A DNA stretch of 57,459 bases from Lachnospiraceae bacterium (GCA_022791575.1 JAAVZI010000071.1:1-57459), one strand, 5' to 3'; positions 47,629 to 57,296 are shown, counted from the stretch's first letter. Numbers and translations: made by a program. The notes: generated by a model not told the origin, from the sequence alone.

Positions 47629-48927
47629 CTACCATTCCATCAAAATCATCTGCTCAGCCCGAATTCCACTCTCCGCCAGCTGCTGCTGAATGCTATTCAT
47701 CACCCGTTTCCAGTGGCAGATTACAAATAACGACTGCGAATGATCCTCCCTTGACAGACTCTCCCGCAAATTCTGTACACAATACCCAGCTTCCAGCACA
47801 TAGGTCAAATTGTGATTGCCCGCCTCTGTATGATTATCCAGAAATGCCTCAATCACCTGCTCCTGCGCATTCAGTTTTTTGGCTAACCGCACATTATCCT
47901 CACATGCCGGAAGCAGATACACCTTCTGCGCCGCTTCCATCGCCGACAGCAGCTGATACTTATACCGCAGAAAATAGGTATCCACCGGCAGGCCGCCTGT
48001 CACTTCTGCCAGATACTCCGGCAAAATCTCCTGACAGGCCTGCCCCAGTTCCCGAACCATCCGCAGCCAGTCCATTTCAAATAAAAATCCCCGGATGCAT
48101 TGTGTACACCACTGTTGTACCCACTGCTGCAAAAACGCCTGCTTCTCCGGCTCCCGGCGCATCCACTCAGCCGCTTTCAAAAAGCGTGCCTGAAAATAAG
48201 TCAGCATATGCGACTGGTCCAACTGCGCCCGGCTGGTCAGCGAATCCTCCACCTGAATCCGATAGCCGTACACAGCCTTTTTCAGATAATACACCGTCTG
48301 CGCACAGGCCAGCACATCCATCGTAAACAAGGAATCCTCCCCATAGTCCAGCTGCGGAAACTGCAGCTGGCAGTCCTCACATAGACCACGCCGCAGCACA
48401 TACCTCCAGGCCTGCGCCGGCAGCTGCATTGTCCAATATGGATTCTCCAGAAGCTCCTCCTTCCAAAGCAGCCCTTCCCGGCAGTCCCCGACCGGCTTCT
48501 TAACCTCTAAGACCTGCCCGCCCAGCAGCTGCACATAATCAAACAGCACCAGATCCGGTCCGTCCTCAAGTGCCGACAGCACATCTTCGAACACCAGTTC
48601 TTCCATGCGGTCATCGGAATCCATAAAAAACAGATATTGTCCCCGCGCCGCATGCATCCCTTCATTTCTGGAATACGCCACACCCCTGCGCCTGGCATGC
48701 TGAATCAGCTTCTTATGTACGAACGCATCCAGATACTGCCGACAGAGATCCATGCTGCCGTCCGTCGACGCGTCGTCAATCAAAATCAGCTCCATTTCCC
48801 CGCCATGCCCCTGTCGGATTAAACTTTCTATACACTCCTCTAAAAATTCTTTGCGGTTATAAAATGGAACAATCACCGATACGGCAATCTCATCCTTTCC
48901 ATTTCCTTCTTTACCCTGTCGTTCCAT
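47629..48927 (-). CDS. family 2 glycosyltransferase with divergent C-terminal module
   Basis: This 432-residue GT-A enzyme has VSVIVPFYNRKEFLEECI, LILIDDASTDGSM and FFMDSDDRM (metal-binding DSDD). The last 100 residues (VYLLPACEDNVRLAKKL, AFLDNHTEAGNHNL, LFVICHWKRVMNSI) look like a diverged form of the Rossmann-like module seen in its neighbours. The donor and acceptor are unknown. AGGAGG precedes the ATG. The gene is GC-rich and lies in a tight run with the 772-residue transferase. Confidence 0.85.
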   Translation of the reverse strand: MERQGKEGNGKDEIAVSVIVPFYNRKEFLEECIESLIRQGHGGEMELILIDDASTDGSMDLCRQYLDAFVHKKLIQHARRRGVAYSRNEGMHAARGQYLFFMDSDDRMEELVFEDVLSALEDGPDLVLFDYVQLLGGQVLEVKKPVGDCREGLLWKEELLENPYWTMQLPAQAWRYVLRRGLCEDCQLQFPQLDYGEDSLFTMDVLACAQTVYYLKKAVYGYRIQVEDSLTSRAQLDQSHMLTYFQARFLKAAEWMRREPEKQAFLQQWVQQWCTQCIRGFLFEMDWLRMVRELGQACQEILPEYLAEVTGGLPVDTYFLRYKYQLLSAMEAAQKVYLLPACEDNVRLAKKLNAQEQVIEAFLDNHTEAGNHNLTYVLEAGYCVQNLRESLSREDHSQSLFVICHWKRVMNSIQQQLAESGIRAEQMILMEW

Positions 48928-48951
48928 ACTGCCATCCTCCTGACGCTGTTC

Positions 48952-51270
48952 CTACAATCCCGTGATCTGTTCAAACAACTGCACCGCATCGTAAATGGTT
49001 TCTACACCTGATTTTGACGCGTCCAGCGTCAGGCGGTGATTTTGCAAACCCTCCTGGTAAATTCTGGTTTCCGATGGTTCCAGTTCCGGCTCCGGTTTCA
49101 CATACTCCGGCTTCATCAGACGCGGATAAACCGATTCATCAAACCAACGCAGAAATTCCTCCCCATGTTTAGACGCCGTATATCTCAGATAATGGACCTT
49201 ACGGTCAAACAGCGAATCTGCCTTATGCATCAACTGCATATAGTCCAGATAAATCTTTTTCCAGTCAAACAGCTCCTCCAGGTACATACGCGGCAGCACG
49301 CCCCGCGCCACCGCCCGCAGCAGACTGAGATAAAGAGAACTGACGTCGCTGCCCAGCTCCGGCAGTAGCCGCTCCGTACGCGACATAGAAAATCCGCCCA
49401 CATTGCTGGATTTGACAACACGATCCATATTTCTGCCCGCTTCCTCCACATCAATCACCGGAAGATTCGACAGCTTGCCCGTCGACACATTACTCATCCC
49501 TGCAATCGTAATCGGATATAGCAGATGCATAATCTCCTTATAAATCGAAATGTTGATCACACCAACATAAATATCTTGGCAAATCCCATCCCACAGCCGA
49601 CCGGTTTTCTCCAGCAGCGTCTGAAAATAACTGCGGCGGAAACCAGAATTAATATACAGCATCGGCAGCGTCCGGTACATACTCTTCGGATTCTTTAAAA
49701 TATAAGCCAGCAAATCGGTATTGTGCTCCATTACAACTCTTCGGCAGCCCTTCTGGTACAGGCCAGGAATGATAAACTCCCCTTCCTGTCCCTGGTCCAA
49801 ACCCTTCCAGCCATAACTGCCCCGATCCCATTTCAGAATCTCCTGCTCTGGATGTTCCTTCAGCGTCTCAGCCAGCACATCCAGCGCCCAAGGCAAAACC
49901 CCGTCGTCCGCCCCCAGAGAAAAGATAAACGCCCCCCTGGCCTGCAGATAGGCAAATTCAAAGCTCTTCGGCAGATGCAGATCCCTTGGCGTCTGATAAT
50001 AGCGAATCCGCGGATCATCAAGCTCCCGCACCAGCTGGTACACCTCCTGATTGCCGTCCGTAGAATTATCACTGATGATGATCTCATAGCTTCCCGTATA
50101 GCGCAGCTCCAGACAGGTGCGCAGCGTATCCTTCAAATAATACGCCGAATTGCGCACCGGAATCACAATAGAAAAATCACACTCCGCAGGCCGTTCCACC
50201 GCCGCTCTGGCATCCACTCCATAAATACGGCTGATATATTCCAGATAATCTCCAGCCCAGCCAAACGTCAGACTTTTCTCCAACCCGTCCGCCGTAAAAT
50301 TATACAGCCGCTCCATCTTCTTTTGCAGCACCGGCGATTCACACAATAGATCAAACAGATTTCCCGCCGCCAGAACCGTTGCCAGACCGCGGTACGAATC
50401 CGAGGCAGCCAGCGCTGCAATCAATTCACAGCGGTTATCCCCCATACTGCGCCCTTCCAAAATAATACGAAAGGGAGTAATCACCTCCACTCCCTCACAT
50501 TCCTTCCGATTCTCCATGCTGATCGAAACAGTATCCGCCATATTAATCTCATAATCCACTGGACAGTCCATCGGCAGCTCTAGCAGGAACACCTGTCTGC
50601 CCAGCAGCGACAGCATCGTCGCCGCAGCCTCGCACTCCATTAAATTATCCTCCGAAGCCACAAGTATAAAAGTACTCTGCTCGTTCGAGAGCAACTGCTC
50701 CTTTAAATAACCAAAATTTACAATATCATCAACCACATCGCGCGGCTCAACCGCAACTCCCCGCCGCTCCAGCAGACAGGAAGCCAGCGTATAGCTGACA
50801 TACTTCCCCAGCACAAAATATGACTCCTGCAGCTTCAACAGCTTCTCATTGTTCTCCTCGTCATCCAGAAATGCATCCTCTCTCTGCTCTTTAAGGGAAA
50901 TGATTTCGGCCAGCTCTAGCGAATGTTTCTGAGCCAGCTCCTCAATACATACCCAGGGATGGATTTTATTGCGCAGCGCATCCACATGGTCTTCATATGA
51001 CGCATTCATCCTCGAATACAGGTCCGCCAGCTCCTCCACACCATCATAGTTGTAGAGATACCATGCCTGTCCATTCAGTAGGTAAAACAACTCGCTCACC
51101 GGATTTTGGTTCTGAAGTGCCGCCTCCGACCAGGCAAGCATACATTTCAGCCGGGCTGGCTTGATCTCATCATACAGCCGCCCAGTCTGTTCCATCGTCT
51201 CCTGAATATTGTCTGGAGAAAGGTTCTCTATATAATTATTAAATAGTTCCATATACTCTTTTTCCGTCAT
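48952..51270 (-). CDS. large family 2 glycosyltransferase with N-terminal helical/unknown region
   Basis: This 772-residue protein has an N-terminal region (1-370) that is helical at first and then includes a segment with TFILVASEDNLMECEAAATM and VFLLELPMDCPVDYE, which I cannot assign. A GT2 domain (about 372-620) follows with FSIVIPVRNSAYYLKDTL, IISDNSTDGNQEVYQ and FSLGADDGVLPWALD (ADDG as the DxD motif), then a C-terminal part with acidic and aromatic residues. GT2 enzymes of this size with unassigned N-termini occur in Clostridia surface-glycan loci. AGAGGAAG precedes the ATG. It is GC-rich and the first gene of the 46094-51270 block. Confidence 0.82.
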   Translation of the reverse strand: MTEKEYMELFNNYIENLSPDNIQETMEQTGRLYDEIKPARLKCMLAWSEAALQNQNPVSELFYLLNGQAWYLYNYDGVEELADLYSRMNASYEDHVDALRNKIHPWVCIEELAQKHSLELAEIISLKEQREDAFLDDEENNEKLLKLQESYFVLGKYVSYTLASCLLERRGVAVEPRDVVDDIVNFGYLKEQLLSNEQSTFILVASEDNLMECEAAATMLSLLGRQVFLLELPMDCPVDYEINMADTVSISMENRKECEGVEVITPFRIILEGRSMGDNRCELIAALAASDSYRGLATVLAAGNLFDLLCESPVLQKKMERLYNFTADGLEKSLTFGWAGDYLEYISRIYGVDARAAVERPAECDFSIVIPVRNSAYYLKDTLRTCLELRYTGSYEIIISDNSTDGNQEVYQLVRELDDPRIRYYQTPRDLHLPKSFEFAYLQARGAFIFSLGADDGVLPWALDVLAETLKEHPEQEILKWDRGSYGWKGLDQGQEGEFIIPGLYQKGCRRVVMEHNTDLLAYILKNPKSMYRTLPMLYINSGFRRSYFQTLLEKTGRLWDGICQDIYVGVINISIYKEIMHLLYPITIAGMSNVSTGKLSNLPVIDVEEAGRNMDRVVKSSNVGGFSMSRTERLLPELGSDVSSLYLSLLRAVARGVLPRMYLEELFDWKKIYLDYMQLMHKADSLFDRKVHYLRYTASKHGEEFLRWFDESVYPRLMKPEYVKPEPELEPSETRIYQEGLQNHRLTLDASKSGVETIYDAVQLFEQITGL

Positions 51271-51318
51271 AAGAACTTCCTCTTTCTGGATTCATTTACA
51301 CAAACATCAGTTCTCCCA

Positions 51319-52368
51319 TTATAACTTTAATGGTATAAACCCTTCTGGCGGGTCATACGATACTGTCCGGGACAATGGATTGTCACCTCGAATCTGCTTA
51401 AGTTTTCGCTCTAATTCCGGACTTTGTAGTGGTACACACTCCAATAGCTGCACATACGTATCATCCTTTGTAATCTCCTTCTTCAATACTGGTGCCAGCT
51501 GCAGGTAGCGCAGCGCTGTATCATTCAAATGATTTTCTAACATCTTAAAAGCATAGCGCAGACACATGGAGCCAAGCTTTTCGACCGCTGCATCATAACG
51601 TGCTGCTGGCTTTGTCATCCCAAAATTATTTGATATATCAACAAACGAATTAATAAGCTGATAATGTTCCCAAACCCCCATCAGTTTTTTTTCTGATTCA
51701 TTGGTCTCATTCCCCGAATGAACCCGATAATTGCATAAGGGGTCTGCTATATAAGCAATATCTCCACACATAGCGCATAAAAAGTTATTATACCAGTCCC
51801 CTGCTACATTCCAGATCCTTTTAAAATTTTTAACTGGTTCCAGTCTTGCCGAATTACACATTCTCTGACCAGGTATGGCAATTCCAGCCATCATGAATAC
51901 AGCTGCCTGGTCCTCCCCCTTTATAATACAGCTTTGATTATAAAAAGGAGTCGTTTTATAAATATTTCCATTTTCATCAATTTCATTTCTATGTGTCATT
52001 ACCATAGAAACATTTGGATTTTCTTCAATTACTCTCACACACTTTTCAATAAAGGTTGGTTCGATACTGTCATCACTTGCCAGAACATATTCCAAATCCC
52101 CAGTCATATCAAACTCACATAATTGTGTGTTCATATCACTTCCATAATTATATTTATTTTTATGTATAGAAAAATAAATACCTTTTTCCTTAAATTTCTG
52201 ATAGTATTCCATCATAATCTCAAAGGAATCATCCGTGGAACCATTATCTCTCAGTATAACCTCAATATTGGGATAGGTCTGTGCTAATATGCTGTCTAAA
52301 CAATTCCTTAAATAATGCCCATAATTATAATTAGGAATACAAATACTCACTAATAAATCACTTTTCAT
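51319..52368 (-). CDS. family 2 glycosyltransferase
   Basis: This 349-residue GT-A enzyme has LVSICIPNYNYGHYLRNCL, VILRDNGSTDDSFEI and YVLASDDSIEP (metal-binding SDD), followed by an acceptor region with NVAGDWYNNFLCAM and YRVHSGNE. The donor sugar is unknown. I chose the ATG at 52368 with AAGGAG upstream; the frame is open to 52419. It is AT-rich, unlike the neighbour on its left, and is the last gene of the run from 57296. Confidence 0.88.
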   Translation of the reverse strand: MKSDLLVSICIPNYNYGHYLRNCLDSILAQTYPNIEVILRDNGSTDDSFEIMMEYYQKFKEKGIYFSIHKNKYNYGSDMNTQLCEFDMTGDLEYVLASDDSIEPTFIEKCVRVIEENPNVSMVMTHRNEIDENGNIYKTTPFYNQSCIIKGEDQAAVFMMAGIAIPGQRMCNSARLEPVKNFKRIWNVAGDWYNNFLCAMCGDIAYIADPLCNYRVHSGNETNESEKKLMGVWEHYQLINSFVDISNNFGMTKPAARYDAAVEKLGSMCLRYAFKMLENHLNDTALRYLQLAPVLKKEITKDDTYVQLLECVPLQSPELERKLKQIRGDNPLSRTVSYDPPEGFIPLKL

Positions 52369-52385
52369 CAATATTCTCCTTATCG

Positions 52386-53549
52386 CTATTTCATTACTGC
52401 ATAACAGTCTGTATCCCATACAACAGGAGTATGATGTCTGAAATAAATTTGATAATTCTTATTAAATTTATGAATCAACAAAGGAACCTCCCATAAATCA
52501 GATAAAAAATGATATGCACTGACAGCCAGCTTTGGCTGCAAATTCTTTATAATAGTTTCAGCGCCTCTTAATGCTGCTAACTCCTCACCTTCTATATCCA
52601 TCTTAATATAACTTACTTTTTCATTCTTCAATTCATCATCCAGCCGAACAAGTCTTGCTTCTATCAAATCGGCACTCTCAATTTTCGTACTTGACATATT
52701 GCTTGTATCAGCAATTTGAATCATTTTATTTTCGTCTGAAACACCTGCTCGGATCAGTTTAATGTCAGGATTCTGATATTTGTCTATTACTTTTTGTAAA
52801 ATATCTGCAGTCCCATTATTGAATTCAAAACAATAATATTTATTTACCCGATTATGGAATAAATTCATATATTGTTCAAGAGAATCCCCAACATATGCGC
52901 CGCAATCAACGATGCACTCTTCTTCCGGAATCAGATTAAATATACCTGTAGCAAAATATTCATTTTCTTCATATATCTCTGCAAAGGAACTTTTTGCCAA
53001 TTGAGGAGCTGCACTATTACAAAAAACTTCTGTAAATATTTTTCTGGATTTATCATCCGCTAACAGATCATATACTTCCAGTATTTTATTCTTATTTTCT
53101 GCAAAGTAAGCTGAATCATAATGTGGAGTATATACATTTAAAACCAAATCTCCAAATTTATAGTTTTCAATTCCCCACTGGTTTAACAGAATCTGTATTT
53201 CCTTTGGATTTCCAACTGTAACAATTACGATACAATCCTTGAGTCTTTTTAATTGCTCAAAAGATATAATTTCTTTTGAAATAATGCTTCCTGATTCAGT
53301 TGTTCCAATGTCTATATACTTACCCCACATATGTTCATTGCTATCACATACATATTTCACATCTATACCATATGTTTGAAAAGGATTTACTACTTTTACC
53401 GTATCACGTAAAAACTTTCCGGCTCCATATAAACATATATTACTGCACTTACTGATTCTATCGAATATCCTACTTTGTAAATTCCAGACTTCATAGTTAG
53501 AAGCGATTGTATCATCTATCGCTTGTATCAATCTTTTTCTTAGTTCCAC
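52386..53549 (-). CDS. FkbM-family methyltransferase with N-terminal Rossmann module
   Basis: This 387-residue protein starts with GTG (AGGGGAT upstream; no internal ATG is better placed). Residues 36-130 form the Rossmann-like module (NICLYGAGKFLRDTV, YVCDSNEHMWG, IVIVTVGNPKEIQIL), a helix with LLADDKSRKIFTEVFCN follows, and then the FkbM domain with SAM-binding IVDCGAYVGDS (213-223) and YIKMDIEGEE. FkbM enzymes O-methylate sugars or small molecules. The same layout occurs in the gene at 56154, so the two are paralogs. Confidence 0.87.
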   Translation of the reverse strand: MELRKRLIQAIDDTIASNYEVWNLQSRIFDRISKCSNICLYGAGKFLRDTVKVVNPFQTYGIDVKYVCDSNEHMWGKYIDIGTTESGSIISKEIISFEQLKRLKDCIVIVTVGNPKEIQILLNQWGIENYKFGDLVLNVYTPHYDSAYFAENKNKILEVYDLLADDKSRKIFTEVFCNSAAPQLAKSSFAEIYEENEYFATGIFNLIPEEECIVDCGAYVGDSLEQYMNLFHNRVNKYYCFEFNNGTADILQKVIDKYQNPDIKLIRAGVSDENKMIQIADTSNMSSTKIESADLIEARLVRLDDELKNEKVSYIKMDIEGEELAALRGAETIIKNLQPKLAVSAYHFLSDLWEVPLLIHKFNKNYQIYFRHHTPVVWDTDCYAVMK

Positions 53550-53572
53550 AATATCCCCTGCCTATCTTTTTT

Positions 53573-54874
53573 CTACAATTCTAATGGCTTTGTAAAATCC
53601 ATATACCCCTGTTCTGCTGCTTTAGAGGTTGTACCATTTCCATATGAACAATGTCCGCAACTTCTATAATATGGCTGTTCTATGTAGTCTCGGATTTTCT
53701 TCTTTAATTCTTCGGATGAAGTGGAGTGTTCAATATCTACATAATCCATTTCGTAATCAGCAAGCCCAAGACTATGCAAACTTTGTCCAAAATCACAAGG
53801 ATATAATTTGCCATTTTTAACCTGCATACACCGTGGCGGCTGTATACAACTCTGCTTCTTGTTAATCATGGTTTCCTCACTATCTCCCAAGTCATATAAC
53901 GTGGACGGAATCAGCCACTCCGGCATCGTGATACCAACGGTATAAGATAAACCAGCTTCCTTTACCATCTCAATATTTTTATGCATCATTTTAATTTGAT
54001 TAGGATTCAAACTTTGCTCATAATTAGAAAAACTAATATTAACCCTCTTATCCTCTAAACCCACTAATTGTTCTGGTTTGATCGGATATGTACCAGATGT
54101 TGCAATAGATATAATACCAATATTATTCTTTGATAAAAGTTTTCTCACAATTGCTGACAAATCCGGATGCATGAAAGGCTCTCCACCCATTACTGTAATG
54201 GTTCCCACACTATCCATAGCATCAAAAAACTTATCTATATCATCACAGATTCGTTCTAATGGTATATCTTTTCGTTGATCTAATGGATATTGATTCATAT
54301 AAGAGGTACAACATTTACACTTAAGACTGCAGCGCTGATTGATAATCAACGTTATATTAAATGTATGCAGCGGATTTTCAAGCTTATTTCTGCTTTTAAC
54401 AATATTACTTAATCTCTCACAAAACATGGATCTACAACACATACTTCCCTGACATTGCCTGGATTCGATATCTGTTGAGCAATTAAATGGACATAGCGCT
54501 CCCTCATATAAATAATCTCCTCGTAATACATTCGGATATCCTTTTTCATAAAGTTCTTGTAATAACGTACTACGTATTACATTATTTCCAATACAAAAAA
54601 TAACAAGTGTGTTCTCTCTATCTTTTGTAGTAAACGGAGGTATTACACGAATACCATGAATTTCTTTTAATTCTTCCCAGCGCAGATCCCAATAATTTTC
54701 TACTTCAATCCCTTTATTTAATAAATATTCCCCGATTGCACTTCCTAAAAAACTTCCACCCCAAATCACTACATGTGCAAATGATTGGATATATGCATCC
54801 ATTCTAATATTCTGTTCATCTGTTAATTTTTCTCCTGAATGCGCTAATCTGTAATACTCTTCCACATCAAACAT
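53573..54874 (-). CDS. radical SAM protein with N-terminal Rossmann module and Gly/Cys C-terminal tail
   Basis: This 433-residue protein has residues 33-120 as the Rossmann-like module (HVVIWGGSFLGSAIGEYL, YWDLRWEEL, LVIFCIGNNVIRSTL), a Cys-rich linker (about 128-152: CPFNCS, CQGSMCCRSMFC), the radical SAM domain with NQRCSLKCKCC (Cys182, Cys186, Cys189) and TVMGGEPFMHPDLSAI, and a C-terminal SPASM-like end with RCMQVKNGKLYPCDF and RSCGHCSYGNGTTSKAAEQG. It is a clear paralog of the upstream gene at 54874, whose stop it overlaps (TAATG). The reaction is unknown. Confidence 0.87.
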   Translation of the reverse strand: MFDVEEYYRLAHSGEKLTDEQNIRMDAYIQSFAHVVIWGGSFLGSAIGEYLLNKGIEVENYWDLRWEELKEIHGIRVIPPFTTKDRENTLVIFCIGNNVIRSTLLQELYEKGYPNVLRGDYLYEGALCPFNCSTDIESRQCQGSMCCRSMFCERLSNIVKSRNKLENPLHTFNITLIINQRCSLKCKCCTSYMNQYPLDQRKDIPLERICDDIDKFFDAMDSVGTITVMGGEPFMHPDLSAIVRKLLSKNNIGIISIATSGTYPIKPEQLVGLEDKRVNISFSNYEQSLNPNQIKMMHKNIEMVKEAGLSYTVGITMPEWLIPSTLYDLGDSEETMINKKQSCIQPPRCMQVKNGKLYPCDFGQSLHSLGLADYEMDYVDIEHSTSSEELKKKIRDYIEQPYYRSCGHCSYGNGTTSKAAEQGYMDFTKPLEL

Positions 54875-56166
54875 TATAACTCTCCTTCCATTGGTGGTGT
54901 AATAAAGTCATATTCACCCTGTTCTCCTGCCATATTTGTACTTCCACCACCTCCGCCGCAATGTCCGCAGGAATGGTAATACGGTCTCTCCATAAATTTC
55001 TTTATCTTCTCTGACAGCTGATCTTGGCTTAATTCTACATAATCAGCAGGATAATCCGCACCTCCTACACCATGCAGCGACATACTATATAAACATGGAT
55101 ACAATCTTCCGTTATGAATCTGCATGCAGCGCTCAGGAAGTTGACAAGCCGCTTTTTTTGCTGTCATAATTTCTTCTGAATAATGTCGGTTCCACAAGGT
55201 CGGAGGAATCAACCATTCTGACATCTGCACACCAACTGTATGCGGAACCTTTTCTTCTTTTAATAATTTAATGTTATGATAAAATTGATTCATCTGCGGT
55301 TCTTGCAATGCACCATAATATCCAGAAAATGCAACATTCAATCGACTATCACGGAAAGCCTCTAATTTCTCCTTTTCTATTTTAAATATTCCATTTGTCG
55401 CAACAGAAACAATTCCTAGATTTTTCTTTTCTAATAGTTTTTTGATTATGCGGTCAATATCCGGATGCAAGAAAGGCTCTCCTCCTTGAATCGTAATCGC
55501 ACCAATTGAATCTACCGCATCAAATATATGATCGATATCCTCACAGATTTGTTCATATGGCACATGATATTTTCTTTGATTAGGATAACTATTCATATAA
55601 GCTACACAATATTTACATCTTAAACTGCATTTTGTCGTAATCATAATGGTGAGATTATCTAAAAAAATACCGCCTTTATCATATGTTTGCCGGACAATGC
55701 TATGAAGCTTCCTGCAAAACATACTCCTGCAAGTCATAGTCCCATTACAGATCTCACCGTTAATTCCAGTATCCTTATTAAACTTACAGACCAGTCCCAT
55801 AAAAAGTTTATCGCCACGTAAAACATTACTATATTCATTATCCTGCAGACGCTTTAACAGATTCGGCATAATTGCCGTGTTGCCAATACACAAAATCACT
55901 AAAACATCTTGTTTCTCACCATCCATTTCCGAAAATGGTTTGATTACTTTCCTATCATGGATCAATTGTAGTTCTTCTGCACGCATATCCCAATATGCAG
56001 AAATCTCTACACCATGATTGAGCAATTCTCTGCCTACAGCCTGTCCCAGGAAACTGCCACCCCATAAAACCACCTGTCTAAATGATTTAATATATGCTAA
56101 CACCTCTGTATTATCTACCACTTCACCAGAATATACTTTCTGGTAATATTCTTCTAAACAAAACAT
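54874..56166 (-). CDS. radical SAM protein, paralog of the adjacent one, with Gly-rich Cys tail
   Basis: This 430-residue protein has the same order as its neighbour: Rossmann-like module (QVVLWGGSFLGQAVGREL, YWDMRAEEL), Cys-rich linker, radical SAM domain with TTKCSLRCKYC (Cys180, Cys184, Cys187) and TIQGGEPFLHPDIDR, then RCMQIHNGRLYPCLYS and a tail SCGHCGGGGGSTNMAGEQG. The five-glycine stretch in the tail differs from the other copy. It overlaps the upstream FkbM gene by 13 bases. The substrate is unknown. Confidence 0.87.
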   Translation of the reverse strand: MFCLEEYYQKVYSGEVVDNTEVLAYIKSFRQVVLWGGSFLGQAVGRELLNHGVEISAYWDMRAEELQLIHDRKVIKPFSEMDGEKQDVLVILCIGNTAIMPNLLKRLQDNEYSNVLRGDKLFMGLVCKFNKDTGINGEICNGTMTCRSMFCRKLHSIVRQTYDKGGIFLDNLTIMITTKCSLRCKYCVAYMNSYPNQRKYHVPYEQICEDIDHIFDAVDSIGAITIQGGEPFLHPDIDRIIKKLLEKKNLGIVSVATNGIFKIEKEKLEAFRDSRLNVAFSGYYGALQEPQMNQFYHNIKLLKEEKVPHTVGVQMSEWLIPPTLWNRHYSEEIMTAKKAACQLPERCMQIHNGRLYPCLYSMSLHGVGGADYPADYVELSQDQLSEKIKKFMERPYYHSCGHCGGGGGSTNMAGEQGEYDFITPPMEGEL

Positions 56167-57296
56167 GATTCTCCTCCCCCATTACACTTAGCATAACATA
56201 TTGTATCTGTGTAATTCTGTGTGCTATGATGTCTGATATATACATCGTACGAAGAACAATAGTCTTTAATCATAAGAGGAATCTGCCATAGGTCTTCTGG
56301 TTTATGGTATAAGCAGATTGCAAGTTTAGGCTTATCAGTACTTATAATTCTTTTTGCCCCGTCTAATGCTTTTTGTTCTGCCCCTTCAATATCCATTTTA
56401 ATAAATGTCACTGTTTCATCTGCCGGAATCTCCTCATCTAAAGACACCATTCGTGCCAGATTTTCACATTTACCCTCAATAATCTGGCAGCCATCCATTG
56501 CTTCGAAATGATCATACCCCATCTGACCTGATTGATTCCATACGCCTGCATTAATGGGAACAATTTTATCATGGATCTGTTTTTCATATTGTGAAATATT
56601 ATTAGTAAGTATTTTATAATTTTCTGTTGACAATTCTAATGTATATATTTTTTTAAATTCACCGTTTGAAATCTTTACAAAATCATCTACCGTATCACCA
56701 ATATATGCTCCTGCATCAATAAACACCTCATTATCCTCAATTGTTAAAATTCCCGTATTAAAATATTCTCCTGAAGTGGCAAAAGTCTCATAATCTATTT
56801 CGGTTCCAGATCCATATATTTTATTACAAAAAATATTGGTAAATACATCTCTTGATTGATCATCAGCAAGCAGTTCGATTGCCTTTTTTATATTAGGCAA
56901 TTCCTTCTCAAGCCACTCTACATTTTCCCCTTTCTCATAATTGGAAAAATACATATCGTAGATATGCATAATAGGAATGTTCATTGCTCTCATTTGTTCT
57001 CTTAATGGTATATAATTTCCAACTACTGCAATTACAAATGGATTTTCTAATTCTTTTATTTTCTCTGGCTCTATACATTCTTTTCCATAATAAACATGTT
57101 TCCATTTTTCCTCATCATTATCCGAAACATAAGCAACATTACACATACCAAACAATCTTTCATGTGTATCTTCGAAAAATTTTCTCAAACCAAACGCCAC
57201 TACTGTATACTTTTTGAATGTATCATTCCAGTTATATACATTTGGCTTCCTTTTCTTAGCAAACTCTATTGCTTTTGTAACTTTTTCTATCCACAT
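56154..57296 (-). CDS. FkbM-family methyltransferase with N-terminal Rossmann module
   Basis: This 380-residue protein has residues 28-115 as the Rossmann-like module (YTVVAFGLRKFFEDTH, YVSDNDEEKW, VIAVVGNYIPLREQM), a linker with LLADDQSRDVFTNIFCN, then the FkbM domain with EVFIDAGAYIGDT and FIKMDIEGAEQKAL. AAGGAGG precedes the ATG. It is the first gene of the run and lies 53 bases downstream of a promoter. It resembles the gene at 52386, with which it brackets the twin radical SAM genes. Confidence 0.88.
   Translation of the reverse strand: MWIEKVTKAIEFAKKRKPNVYNWNDTFKKYTVVAFGLRKFFEDTHERLFGMCNVAYVSDNDEEKWKHVYYGKECIEPEKIKELENPFVIAVVGNYIPLREQMRAMNIPIMHIYDMYFSNYEKGENVEWLEKELPNIKKAIELLADDQSRDVFTNIFCNKIYGSGTEIDYETFATSGEYFNTGILTIEDNEVFIDAGAYIGDTVDDFVKISNGEFKKIYTLELSTENYKILTNNISQYEKQIHDKIVPINAGVWNQSGQMGYDHFEAMDGCQIIEGKCENLARMVSLDEEIPADETVTFIKMDIEGAEQKALDGAKRIISTDKPKLAICLYHKPEDLWQIPLMIKDYCSSYDVYIRHHSTQNYTDTICYAKCNGGGESCFV

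Noticed and set aside
47586-48326. 246-residue plus-strand open frame rich in Pro and Ser
   Set aside because: It is antisense to the GT2 gene; its composition is what the reverse strand of GC-rich coding DNA gives.
49723-50349. 208-residue plus-strand open frame
   Set aside because: It is antisense to the 772-residue glycosyltransferase and has an arginine/histidine-rich, low-complexity look.
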